A DNA stretch of 47,725 nucleotides from an uncultured Mycoplasmatota bacterium (lineage in GTDB: Bacteria > Bacillota_I > Bacilli_A > RF39 > UBA660). The stretch is taken from contig USDJ01000009.1 of the NCBI GenBank assembly GCA_900553395.1, positions 1 through 47,725 on the forward strand, written 5' to 3'. Every line of letters begins with the position of its first letter. Within the stretch, counting starts at the first letter, position 1. Both the position numbers and the translations under genes were made by a program. The notes beneath the pieces were generated by a model that saw nothing but the letters and a program-made list of their open reading frames with translations, made no database searches and was not told the origin of the DNA. Of the stretch, positions 6,859-15,457 are shown piece after piece.

Positions 6859-8294
6859 TGAAATTAATAACTGACCTTAGAAAAGATTTAGATTGTGGCA
6901 ATGTAACAAGTGAAGAACTTTTTAGTAATGCGACATCTTTAGCTCATAAATATCAAGAAGAATATAATTCATTCGTTACAATACTTGATAAGTATAATCA
7001 TAAAGCATCAAATTCTTTAATAGATGGTATACCATATTCACTAAAAGATAATTTTTCAACCAAGGGTATACTTACCACTGGTTCTTCAAATATTTTAAAA
7101 GATTATGTTCCTGTTTATGATGCTACTGTGTATAAAAAATTAACTAATGCAGGTGGAGTATTGGTTGGTAAAACAGTTTTAGATGAACTTGCAATGGGTG
7201 GAACAGGGACAACAGGACATACAGGAATAGTGAGAAACCCTTGGGATAGAGAAAGACAAATTGGCGGATCTAGTTCTGGAAGTGCTGCAAGTGTTGCACT
7301 AGGCATAGTACCTTTTTCAATAGGATCTGATACAGGAGATTCAGTGAGAAAACCAGCTGCATTTGGAGGCGTTGTTGGATTTAAACCTACATATGGTAGA
7401 ATATCAAGATATGGACTATTTGCTTTTGCATCTAGCTTAGATAATGTTGGATGCATAGCAAGAAGTGTCAGGGATTGTGCAATTGTAACAGATATTTTAA
7501 AAGGTAAAGACGAAAAAGATATGACATCTTTACCTGATGAAAACATTTCATATTTAGATTTGCTAGATAATGATATAAAAGGAAAAAAACTTTTCTATAT
7601 TAAAGAAGTAGTTAATATTAAAAACTGCGATCCTGAAACAAAGGAAGTATTAGACAAGTTTAGAAAAACACTAGATGAGCTAAAAGATATTGGGTTTATT
7701 ATTGATGAAGTATCAATAGATGAAAAACTACTTAAGGCTGCATATCCTTCTTATAGAACAATTAGTTGTGCTGAAGCAACAAGTAATAATTCTAATCTTA
7801 CAGGAATACCTTTTGGCCCTAGAGGAGAAGGAAATAATATAAATGATATTATGTTTGATGCTCGTACAAAAGGATTTAGTGAACTAATTAAGAGAAGATT
7901 TATTTTGGGTAGTTACATACTTCAAAGAGAAAATCAAGAGAGACTATTTAAAAATGCTCAGAGATTAAGACATATTATTGTTGATAAAATGAATGAGCTA
8001 TATAAAGAATATGATGCTATGATACTTCCTGCAAGTGGTGGAGTTGCTCCTTTATTTGGTGAAGAAATAGATAGAATGAGTGATAGGTATTTAGTGCTTG
8101 AAAATCATATGGTAATAGCTAATTTTGGTGGATTTCCAAGTATAACTATTCCAAGTGGATTTGTAAGTGGTATGCCTATTGGAGTTAATATAACGGGAAG
8201 ATGTTTTGAAGATGGTCTTACACTAAATATAGCTAATAAAATAGAAGAAAAGCTAGGCTATAAGGGACTTATAAAGGAGGAATTTGATGTATAG
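6858..8294 (+). CDS. gatA: Glutamyl/aspartyl-tRNA amidotransferase subunit A (amidase)
   Basis: 478 residues. GatA hydrolyses glutamine to supply ammonia for GatB. Amidase-signature elements are visible: the catalytic lysine in SLKDNFSTKG, the cis-serine in GGSSSGSAASVALG and the nucleophile serine in GSDTGDSVRKPAAF, then GFKPTYGRISRYG and FASSLDNVG. The usual motif is DTGGSIRQPA; here an aspartate replaces the glycine before the nucleophile and Gln becomes Lys. The catalytic triad itself is intact, so the enzyme should be active. The gene end overlaps the gatB start by eight bases. Confidence 0.96.
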   Translation: MKLITDLRKDLDCGNVTSEELFSNATSLAHKYQEEYNSFVTILDKYNHKASNSLIDGIPYSLKDNFSTKGILTTGSSNILKDYVPVYDATVYKKLTNAGGVLVGKTVLDELAMGGTGTTGHTGIVRNPWDRERQIGGSSSGSAASVALGIVPFSIGSDTGDSVRKPAAFGGVVGFKPTYGRISRYGLFAFASSLDNVGCIARSVRDCAIVTDILKGKDEKDMTSLPDENISYLDLLDNDIKGKKLFYIKEVVNIKNCDPETKEVLDKFRKTLDELKDIGFIIDEVSIDEKLLKAAYPSYRTISCAEATSNNSNLTGIPFGPRGEGNNINDIMFDARTKGFSELIKRRFILGSYILQRENQERLFKNAQRLRHIIVDKMNELYKEYDAMILPASGGVAPLFGEEIDRMSDRYLVLENHMVIANFGGFPSITIPSGFVSGMPIGVNITGRCFEDGLTLNIANKIEEKLGYKGLIKEEFDV

Positions 8295-9714
8295 AACAGT
8301 TATTGGACTTGAAGTACACTGTGAAGTAAAAACTAATTCTAAAAACTTTTCTAGTGCTAAAAATTCTTATTCTCTTTATCCTAATGAGAATGTTGATACA
8401 GTAGATTTAGGTTTACCTGGTATACTCCCACAAGCAAATAAGGAAGCTTTTAAAAAATCTCTAATGATGGCTTTGGCACTCAACTGTAAAACTCCAGATG
8501 TAGTTATGTTTGACAGAAAAAATTATTATTATCCAGATTTGCCTAAAGGATATCAAATAACGCAGATGGAAAAGCCAGTTGGTATAGATGGATATGTTAT
8601 GATAAATGTTAATGGTGAGGACATAAAAGTTGGAATTCACGATATACATCTTGAAGAGGATACTGCATCTATGGAGCACTTTAAGGATTACTCTTTAATA
8701 GATTACAATAGAGCAGGAGTACCACTATTAGAAACAGTAACGACTCCTTGCATGCATTCTGTAGAAGAAGCTCTTACATTTTTGGAAACACTAAAAGGAA
8801 TATTTCTTTACACTGGAGTTTCTGATGCTAGGGTAGATAGAGGACAAATGAGGTGTGACGTAAACGTTAACCTTCAAAATGAACAAGGAGAGTATATAAC
8901 TCCTAAAGTAGAAATGAAAAATATAAATAGCTTTAACAATGTTAAATTAGCTATAGAGTGTGAAGTTAAAAGACAGATAGATTGTCTAGAAAATGGCAAA
9001 AAAGATGAACTTATACAAGAAACTAGAAGATTTGATGAAAATGATTTGTGTACATATAGAATGCGTTCTAAAGCAGATGCTGTTGACTATAAATATTATA
9101 TAGAACCAAATATTCCACCTATAAAAATAACTGATGAATGGATTGACGAAATTAAACGTGAAATTCCAATGTTACAGTTTGATAGAGTAAATAAATATAT
9201 GAACGAATTGGGATTATCTAGATATGATTCAGAGATTTTAGTACACGATAAGAAAATTTCTGATTATTTTGAAAAGGTAATATCAATGGGTATAAACCCA
9301 AAAAGTGCATCAAATTGGATAACATCTACGATAATGGGATATTTAAATAAAGAAAATAAAGCAATAGATGAAATACCTTTAACTGCAGAATATTTAGTTG
9401 AATTAATTAAATTAGTTGACGATGGAAAAGTTTCTTCAAAACAGTCCAAAATTATATTTGAGCATATAATCTCAGATTGTGATAGCCCAAGTAATTTAGT
9501 TAAAAAATTAGGTATGACTCAAATAACAGATGAAAATATTTTAAGAGATATAATAGTTAGAATTTTAGATATGCATCCGGACTTAATAATAGATCATAAA
9601 AAGGGTAAAAATACATTTGATTATTTTGTAGGTCAAGTTATGAAAGAAACTAGAGGACAAGCAAATCCTAGTATTACAGCTAAAATAATCAAAGAAGAGA
9701 TAGAAAAGAGATGA
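8287..9714 (+). CDS. gatB: Glutamyl/aspartyl-tRNA amidotransferase subunit B
   Basis: 475 residues; the ATG at 8287 is six bases after AAGGAGG and preferred over the TTG at 8284. GatB binds the mischarged tRNA, phosphorylates the aminoacyl side chain and performs amidation. Seen: the N-terminal signature VIGLEVHCEVKTNSKNFS, the cradle motif DRKNYYYPDLPKGYQITQ, RAGVPLLETVTTP and DVNVNL, plus the C-terminal YqeY-like tail ending GQVMKETRGQANP. Length is normal. Four bases separate it from asnS. Confidence 0.97.
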   Translation: MYRTVIGLEVHCEVKTNSKNFSSAKNSYSLYPNENVDTVDLGLPGILPQANKEAFKKSLMMALALNCKTPDVVMFDRKNYYYPDLPKGYQITQMEKPVGIDGYVMINVNGEDIKVGIHDIHLEEDTASMEHFKDYSLIDYNRAGVPLLETVTTPCMHSVEEALTFLETLKGIFLYTGVSDARVDRGQMRCDVNVNLQNEQGEYITPKVEMKNINSFNNVKLAIECEVKRQIDCLENGKKDELIQETRRFDENDLCTYRMRSKADAVDYKYYIEPNIPPIKITDEWIDEIKREIPMLQFDRVNKYMNELGLSRYDSEILVHDKKISDYFEKVISMGINPKSASNWITSTIMGYLNKENKAIDEIPLTAEYLVELIKLVDDGKVSSKQSKIIFEHIISDCDSPSNLVKKLGMTQITDENILRDIIVRILDMHPDLIIDHKKGKNTFDYFVGQVMKETRGQANPSITAKIIKEEIEKR

Positions 9715-9718
9715 TTTT

Positions 9719-11092
9719 ATGGATTTAAAAGAGATTTATAAAGATTATAAAAGTTATTTAGATAAAAGTATTGAAATAGAAGGATGGATAAAAAATCATA
9801 GAAAACAAAAAGATTTTGGATTCATAGACTTTAATGATGGAACTTATTTTAAAAACTTACAAGTAGTTTATGATAACACTTTAACTAACTTTGACGATAT
9901 TAGTAAACTTCATATAGGCTCTTCAATTGTTGTAAAAGGAGTTTTAGTTAAATCAGAGGGAAAACAAGACTTTGAACTTAAAGCGACTGACATAATATTA
10001 TTAGGTGATTGTCCAGATGATTATCCATTACAGTCTAAGGGAAGACCTACACGTGAATTTTTAAGAGAAATAGCTTATTTACGTCCAAGAACTAATTTAT
10101 TTAATGCAGTATTTAGAGTAAGAAGTGTAGCTGCTATGGCTATACATACGTTTTTTCAAAATAAAGGATTTGTATATGTAAATACACCTATTTTTACGGC
10201 AAGTGATTGTGAGGGTGCAGGTGAAATGTTCCAAGCAACAACTCTTGATTTAAATAGAATTGCTAAAACAGGAGAAGTTGATTATAGTAAAGATTTCTTT
10301 GGAAAACCAGTTGGACTTACAGTAAGTGGTCAACTTGAAGGTGAAACATTTGCTATGGCATTTAAAAATATTTATACATTTGGTCCTACATTTAGAGCAG
10401 AAAATTCTAATACAAAAATACATGCTTGTGAATTTTGGCAAATGGAACCAGAAATGGCATTTTGCGATCTAGAAGGACTTATGGATGTCGAAGAGGAAAT
10501 GCTTAAATTTATAATTAGCTATGTATTAGAAAAGTGCCCTGAAGAAATGAAGTTCTTCGATAGCTTTGTAGAAAAGGGATTAATTGATAAGTTAACAAAG
10601 ATCGTTAATAGTAAATTCGTAAGAATTGATCACGAAGAAGTTATTAAAATACTAAAAGAAGCAAAAGTCGATTTTGAATTCAAGCCAGAATATGGAGAAG
10701 ATATTGCCAAAGAACATGAAAAATATATTACAGAATATTTTGATGGACCAGTATTTATAAAAAATTGGCCTAAAGACATTAAAAGTTTCTATATGAAACA
10801 AAATGATGATGGTAAAACTGTTGCTGCAGTTGATCTAGAAGTTCCTGGTGCAGGAGAACTTATGGGTGGATCTCAAAGAGAAGAAGATTATGATAAATTA
10901 ATGAATATAATCAACGAAAGAGGTATGAATACTAAAGACCTTGATTGGTATATTAAATTAAGAAGATATGGTTCTTGTAAGCATTCTGGATTTGGTATGG
11001 GATTTGAGAGATTGCTTATATATTTAACAGGAGTTGACAACATACGTGATGTTATACCTTATCCAAGAACTCCAGGTAATTGTGAATTTTAA
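9719..11092 (+). CDS. asnS: Asparaginyl-tRNA synthetase
   Basis: 457 residues. Class IIb synthetase that charges tRNA-Asn directly. The N-terminal OB-fold anticodon domain includes GWIKNHRKQKDFGFIDFNDG; motif 2 appears as GPTFRAENSNTKIHACEFW and motif 3 as GFGMGFERLLIYLTG near the end (VIPYPRTPG). A weak ribosome site (GAAAAGAG) and four-base spacing suggest coupling to gatB. Its presence with the Asn-specific T-box makes asparagine charging the controlled output of the operon; GatCAB rides along. Confidence 0.97.
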   Translation: MDLKEIYKDYKSYLDKSIEIEGWIKNHRKQKDFGFIDFNDGTYFKNLQVVYDNTLTNFDDISKLHIGSSIVVKGVLVKSEGKQDFELKATDIILLGDCPDDYPLQSKGRPTREFLREIAYLRPRTNLFNAVFRVRSVAAMAIHTFFQNKGFVYVNTPIFTASDCEGAGEMFQATTLDLNRIAKTGEVDYSKDFFGKPVGLTVSGQLEGETFAMAFKNIYTFGPTFRAENSNTKIHACEFWQMEPEMAFCDLEGLMDVEEEMLKFIISYVLEKCPEEMKFFDSFVEKGLIDKLTKIVNSKFVRIDHEEVIKILKEAKVDFEFKPEYGEDIAKEHEKYITEYFDGPVFIKNWPKDIKSFYMKQNDDGKTVAAVDLEVPGAGELMGGSQREEDYDKLMNIINERGMNTKDLDWYIKLRRYGSCKHSGFGMGFERLLIYLTGVDNIRDVIPYPRTPGNCEF

Positions 11093-11116
11093 AAAAAGGC
11101 CTAAGCCTTTTTTTTG
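11091..11116. terminator. Bidirectional terminator between asnS and the DUF1846 gene
   Basis: An A-rich arm ending GGC (11091-11100), loop CTAA, then GCC and a T run, usable on both strands. The stop codon of the reverse gene lies in the loop. Confidence 0.8.
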
Positions 11117-12582
11117 TAATTATTACTAAATACTGGATCACATATTAAATTAATTGAAAGATTTCTTATTGATGTTAAATCATTTTTATCTACAATATAC
11201 GTAGCAAAAGCATCACAATATTTAAGCCTTTTCAAATTCTTAAGAGCTTTTTCTACAGTAGGGTTAGTTACTGAGCAGATACTAAGAGCTATTAAAACTT
11301 CGTTTAAATCTAATATAGTGTTATTTTCAAAATATCCCTTTTTAAGTTTTAATATTGGTTTTAGAACACTAGGCGATAGTAGTTTTATTTCATCAGGTAT
11401 ATCAGTTAAATACTTTATACAGTTAAGTATCAAACTACCAGCAGCGCTTAATAGTTCTGTTTGTTTACCGAGAATAATTTTGCCATTATCAAGTTCAAGT
11501 GCGATAACGTCTCTTTTAACTTTATCTCTTTTTTTTCTTGCTGCTTCAATTACTTTTAATTCCTTATCACTTATGTTTAACTCATTCATTAATAATTTTA
11601 TTCTCTCTGAAACATCATTGCTACTATCATTTATTTTATCTTCAACTAAAGCTTTATAATATCTTCTTACAATTTCTTTTCTAGCAGCTTCTTTTACAAC
11701 ATCATCATTTATGATGCATTTACCTATTGAATTAACTCCCATATCTGTTGGAGATTTGTAAATATCTTTTCCCGTAATTTTGTGTAATATATCTTTTAAT
11801 ACTGGAAATACTGCTAAATCTCTATTATAGTTAACAGCGCTTATTCCATATGCTTCTAGATGAAATGAGTCTATCATATTTACATCTTTAAGATCGGCGG
11901 TTGCAGCTTCATAAGCTACATTAATTGGATGTTTGAGTGGTAATGACCATACTGGGAATGTCTCGAATTTTGCATATCCTGCTTTTATCCCTCTTTTATA
12001 TTCGTGGTATAATTGTGATAGAGAAGTAGCAAGCTTGCCACTGCAAGGACCAGGTGCTGTTACAACAACTAAAGGCTTTGTAGTTTCAATATATGGATTA
12101 GCTCCATATCCTTCTTCACTTACTATAACATCAACATTTGTTGGATATCCTTTTGTAGCAGTATGTATATACGTTTTAATGTTTATTTTATCAAGATCTT
12201 TTCTAAATTTATCTACACCAGTTTGTCCTTTATAAAGTGTTATTACAACGCTATTTACACTTATGTTTAGCTTTTTAAATATTGATATAAGTCTAAAAAC
12301 TTCCGTAGCATAACTTGTACCATAATCAGCTCTTATCTTTTTTCTTTCTATATCATTGGCATTAATACAAATAATAACTTCTGTATCGTCTTTTAATTCT
12401 TCTAAAAGTCTTATTTTAGAGTCAAGTTTAAATCCTGGTAAGACCCTTTTTGCATGGTGATCATCCAAAAGTTTTCCACCAAATTCTAAGTATAATTTAT
12501 TGTCAAACATTTTTATTCTTTCTTTAATAGTTTCAGTTTGCAATTTAACGTATAATTCATTATCAAATCCAATTTTTTTCAT
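11101..12582 (-). CDS. DUF1846 (UPF0371) family protein
   Basis: 493 residues on the minus strand from the ATG at 12582, five bases after GGAGG; four extra residues upstream would overlap that ribosome site. It matches the DUF1846 family by length and by the N-terminal YLEFGGKLLDDHHAKRVLPG. Also seen are VVVTAPGPCSGKLATSLSQ, which looks like a nucleotide-binding turn, and HPINVAYEAATADLKDVNMID. Family structures have been solved but no firm function is assigned. The gene is monocistronic with its own promoter and a leader hairpin. Soluble, no membrane segments. Confidence 0.92.
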   Translation of the reverse strand: MKKIGFDNELYVKLQTETIKERIKMFDNKLYLEFGGKLLDDHHAKRVLPGFKLDSKIRLLEELKDDTEVIICINANDIERKKIRADYGTSYATEVFRLISIFKKLNISVNSVVITLYKGQTGVDKFRKDLDKINIKTYIHTATKGYPTNVDVIVSEEGYGANPYIETTKPLVVVTAPGPCSGKLATSLSQLYHEYKRGIKAGYAKFETFPVWSLPLKHPINVAYEAATADLKDVNMIDSFHLEAYGISAVNYNRDLAVFPVLKDILHKITGKDIYKSPTDMGVNSIGKCIINDDVVKEAARKEIVRRYYKALVEDKINDSSNDVSERIKLLMNELNISDKELKVIEAARKKRDKVKRDVIALELDNGKIILGKQTELLSAAGSLILNCIKYLTDIPDEIKLLSPSVLKPILKLKKGYFENNTILDLNEVLIALSICSVTNPTVEKALKNLKRLKYCDAFATYIVDKNDLTSIRNLSINLICDPVFSNNYKKKA

Positions 12583-12604
12583 AATAACCTCCAAAAAACA
12601 AAAT

Positions 12605-12627
12605 GAGCCAAGAACATATCTAGGCTC
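12605..12627 (-). promoter_or_regulatory. Leader hairpin (possible attenuator) before the DUF1846 gene
   Basis: GAGCC (12605-12609) pairs with GGCTC (12623-12627). On the minus strand it begins almost at the predicted transcript start and is followed by ATTTTGTTTTTT just before the ribosome site, so it could act as an attenuator or a stabilising 5' hairpin. Confidence 0.45.
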
Positions 12628-12633
12628 TTTTTC

Positions 12634-12662
12634 ATTATAACATTATCAAATTTTCAAGTAAA
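12634..12662 (-). promoter_or_regulatory. Promoter of the DUF1846 gene
   Basis: On the minus strand TTTACT (12657-12662) and TATAAT (12634-12639), 17 bases apart. Confidence 0.6.
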
Positions 12663-12709
12663 TAGTTTTATAAATATTTTTTGTTCATATATTTTATTAG
12701 GAGGTAATG

Positions 12710-13900
12710 ATGTTTAAAAAAGTTTTAAAAAATTATAAATTCCCGTTAATATTATTATGTTCTATTATTATAGGATCTATAATAGGAATAATATTTAAAG
12801 AAGATGCAATGACTTTAAAACCATTTGGAACAGTATTTATAAATTTACTTTATACTATAGTAGTTCCACTTGTATTTTTTACTATATCTAGCAGTATTTC
12901 TAGTATTAAAAGCTTAAAAAAGCTTGGCAAAATATTTAGTGTAATGTTTATTGTATTTATAATAACTAGCTTATTTTCAAGTGTATTTGCCCTTGTTGGA
13001 GTTAAAATTTTTGATCCGGTAGGAAATGTAAGTATTACTTTAGCTAAAGGCGTTAAAGAAAGTATAAATATAGGAGATAAAATAGTTAGTATGATAACAG
13101 TTGGTGATTTTTATCAATTATTATCTAAATCTAATATGTTTCCTCTTATAATATTTTCTATAATATTTGGATTTGCTATTGGAATTGAAAAAGAGGAACG
13201 TATTACAAATATCTTGAATAGTTTTTCTAAAGTCATGATGAGAGTTATAAATGTTATTATGTATTATGCTCCAATAGGACTTTGTGCTTATTTTGCGGCT
13301 TTAGTAGGAGAGTATGGCAAAGAGATTATAGGAAGTTATGCTAGAAGTATGTTATTTTACTATGTAATAGCCATTTTATACTATTTTATCTTTTATACTA
13401 TATATTGCTATTTTGCTAGGGGCAAAAAAGGTGTTTCAGAATTTTATAAGAACATATTTACACCTACAGCTACATCACTTGGAACTTGTTCTTCATTAGC
13501 AAGTCTTCCTTCAAATATAGAGTGCTCTAAAAAACTTAATATTGATAGTGATGTTTCAGGTACTACACTTCCAATTGGCGCTACTATGCATATGGAAGGA
13601 TCTAGTATGGCATCTATTTTAAAAATTGCTTTTTTATTTGGTGTATTTGGTAAAGATTTTACTGGTATAAATACTTATTTAATAGCAATCTTAATTTCTG
13701 TGTTATCTGGAGTAGTAATGTCTGGAATACCTGGTGGTGGATTAATTGGAGAAATGCTTATTGTTTCTTTATATGGATTCCCACTTGAAGCATTTCCAAT
13801 AATAGCTACAATAGGATGGATAGTCGATCCACCAGCTACTGCTTTAAACGTTGTAGGTGATATATCAAGCGCTATGATAATCGAAAAGTATGTTGAATAA
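12710..13900 (+). CDS. Dicarboxylate/amino acid:cation symporter (SDF/DAACS family)
   Basis: 396 residues; the ATG at 12710 lies five bases after AGGAGG and is preferred to the ATG at 12707. A multi-spanning membrane protein of the glutamate/aspartate transporter fold. Visible family features: the serine-rich HP1 loop TATSLGTCSSLASLP, TM7 with GATMHMEGSS (the NMDG-type region) and HP2 with VMSGIPGGGLIGEM, followed by TM8 DPPATALNVVGD, where the aspartate and asparagine coordinate substrate and sodium. Likely imports glutamate, aspartate or C4-dicarboxylates (serine or cystine possible) with sodium or protons. Single gene with its own ribosome site. Confidence 0.93.
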   Translation: MFKKVLKNYKFPLILLCSIIIGSIIGIIFKEDAMTLKPFGTVFINLLYTIVVPLVFFTISSSISSIKSLKKLGKIFSVMFIVFIITSLFSSVFALVGVKIFDPVGNVSITLAKGVKESINIGDKIVSMITVGDFYQLLSKSNMFPLIIFSIIFGFAIGIEKEERITNILNSFSKVMMRVINVIMYYAPIGLCAYFAALVGEYGKEIIGSYARSMLFYYVIAILYYFIFYTIYCYFARGKKGVSEFYKNIFTPTATSLGTCSSLASLPSNIECSKKLNIDSDVSGTTLPIGATMHMEGSSMASILKIAFLFGVFGKDFTGINTYLIAILISVLSGVVMSGIPGGGLIGEMLIVSLYGFPLEAFPIIATIGWIVDPPATALNVVGDISSAMIIEKYVE

Positions 13901-13906
13901 ACATTC

Positions 13907-13940
13907 TTTTTTTATCTAATTAGTTTTTTTATCTAATTAG
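13907..13940 (+). repeat. Perfect 17-base tandem duplication
   Basis: TTTTTTTATCTAATTAG occurs twice back to back (13907-13923, 13924-13940) between the symporter and DUF1015 genes. Probably a small slippage duplication. Confidence 0.9.
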
Positions 13941-13962
13941 TTAAAATTTTAAAAATATATGT

Positions 13963-13968
13963 TATAAT
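13963..13968 (+). promoter_or_regulatory. -10 box of the DUF1015 gene
   Basis: TATAAT 20 bases upstream of the start codon; the -35 (GTTAAA, 13940-13945) is weak. Confidence 0.45.
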
Positions 13969-13987
13969 TAGTTTAGGAGATGATTTT

Positions 13988-15250
13988 ATGAATATACCTT
14001 TTAAAAAGGCAAATATTTTGTTACCTAAGAAATGTGACATGACAAAATGGAGTGTTATTGCTTGTGATCAATATACTTCAGAGCCAAAATATTGGGAAGA
14101 AGTGAAAGAAATAGTTGGAGATAGCCCTTCAACACTTAATTTAACATTGCCAGAAATATACTTAGAAGACGATGATGTAAATGAGAAAATTGCTAAAATT
14201 AATTCTAATATGAAGGAATTAATTGATTCAGAATTTTTTAAAGAATATCCAGATTCATTATTCTATATTGAAAGAAAACAAAGCGATGGAAAGATTCGTG
14301 AAGGAATAATTGGTATGGTAGACCTTGAGGGATACTCATATGAGGTAGGGTCTACTAGTATGATAAGAGCTACAGAAAAAACTGTAATAGAAAGAATACC
14401 TCCACGTGTTAAAGTAAGAGAAAATGCATTACTTGAACTTCCTCATATAATGATTTTAATTGATGATGAGAAAAAAGATATAATTGAATCATTAAAATCA
14501 AAAGTATCAGATGAAGATAAATTATATGATATAGATTTAATGCAAAATGGTGGACATATTAAAGGCTATCTACTTAGTGATTCAGTATCAGATGAGGTAA
14601 TCACTAAATTAGAAAAACTTGGTGACAAGGACTACTTTAATAAAAAATATGGAGTAACTGATAAAGATGTATTGCTATTTGCTATGGGAGATGGAAATCA
14701 TTCACTAGCTACTGCTAAAGCTTGCTATGAAAACTTAAAGAAAACTATGAGTGAAGAAGAATACTTAAATAATCCAGCACGTTATGCATTAGTAGAACTT
14801 GTTAATTTACACAGTGATGCCTTAGAGTTTGAAGCTATACATAGAGTACTATTTAATGTTGATACATCTAATTTATTAGATGAGCTTGGAAAATATTATG
14901 ATATTTCATATGAAGAGGCTGAGGGACAAAAAATAGAGTATGTTACTAAAGATAAAGAAGGCTATTTATGGATTAAAAATCCAAAATCAAATATAGCTGT
15001 TGGATCACTACAAATATTTTTAGATGAGTACTTGAAAACTCATGAAGGAAAAATAGATTATGTTCACGGAAGTGACGTAACAAGAAAATTAGGTAGAGAA
15101 GAAAATAACATTGGATTCTTACTTCCAGCAATGAAAAAAGAAGAATTATTTAAAACAGTAATGTTAGATGGAGCTCTTCCTAGAAAGACCTTCTCTATGG
15201 GTCATAGTAATGATAAGAGATATTATCTTGAATCAAGAAAAATAAAATAA
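13988..15250 (+). CDS. DUF1015 family protein
   Basis: 420 residues; ATG after TTAGGAGATG. It matches DUF1015 by length and motifs: N-terminal WSVIACDQYTSEPKYWEEV, central FAMGDGNHSLATAKACYE (the conserved DGNHS segment) and C-terminal DYVHGSDVTRKLGREE. In many clostridia this family sits near serine biosynthesis genes, but no such genes are here and the biochemical role is unknown. No membrane segment or signal peptide. Flanked downstream by the structured RNA at 15281-15396. Confidence 0.92.
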   Translation: MNIPFKKANILLPKKCDMTKWSVIACDQYTSEPKYWEEVKEIVGDSPSTLNLTLPEIYLEDDDVNEKIAKINSNMKELIDSEFFKEYPDSLFYIERKQSDGKIREGIIGMVDLEGYSYEVGSTSMIRATEKTVIERIPPRVKVRENALLELPHIMILIDDEKKDIIESLKSKVSDEDKLYDIDLMQNGGHIKGYLLSDSVSDEVITKLEKLGDKDYFNKKYGVTDKDVLLFAMGDGNHSLATAKACYENLKKTMSEEEYLNNPARYALVELVNLHSDALEFEAIHRVLFNVDTSNLLDELGKYYDISYEEAEGQKIEYVTKDKEGYLWIKNPKSNIAVGSLQIFLDEYLKTHEGKIDYVHGSDVTRKLGREENNIGFLLPAMKKEELFKTVMLDGALPRKTFSMGHSNDKRYYLESRKIK

Positions 15251-15272
15251 GTATTTGGCAAAAAAAATAGCG

Positions 15273-15278
15273 TATAAT
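15273..15278 (+). promoter_or_regulatory. -10 box for the structured RNA
   Basis: TATAAT in the short gap after the DUF1015 gene; TTGGCA at 15255-15260 is too close (12 bases) to be an ideal -35. A start near 15284 fits the folded RNA. Confidence 0.45.
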
Positions 15279-15280
15279 TT

Positions 15281-15396
15281 GTGTTAGTGAGAGGGGATAA
15301 ACTGATAGTTAGCTTTCCTGAGATAAATCTTACACGAGTTTTATTTAAATTATAAAACGCGGAGTCACTTTGGTTGTGGCTTGCGCGTTTTTTAAG
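15281..15396 (+). ncRNA. Structured RNA of unknown class ending in an intrinsic terminator
   Basis: About 115 bases, no credible ORF. GTGTTAG (15281-15287) pairs with CTTACAC (15329-15335) with one mismatch, enclosing AGGGG with CTTTCCT (G-U pairs) and an inner AACT-GAT-AGTT hairpin. GTTTTAT then pairs with ATAAAAC (about 15337-15357), whose last bases overlap the 5' arm of the terminator: AAACGCG with CGCGTTT plus AGTCAC with GTGGCT, then Ts. The overlap of the middle hairpin with the terminator arm is the layout of a switching leader, but the next gene starts 62 bases later. I do not recognise it as a common riboswitch, 6S, SRP, tmRNA or RNase P RNA. Confidence 0.55.
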
Positions 15397-15457
15397 TTCT
15401 AGAATATAATTATTTATTTTATTTTTATTTTTTGATATACTAAATATAGGTGATAAT

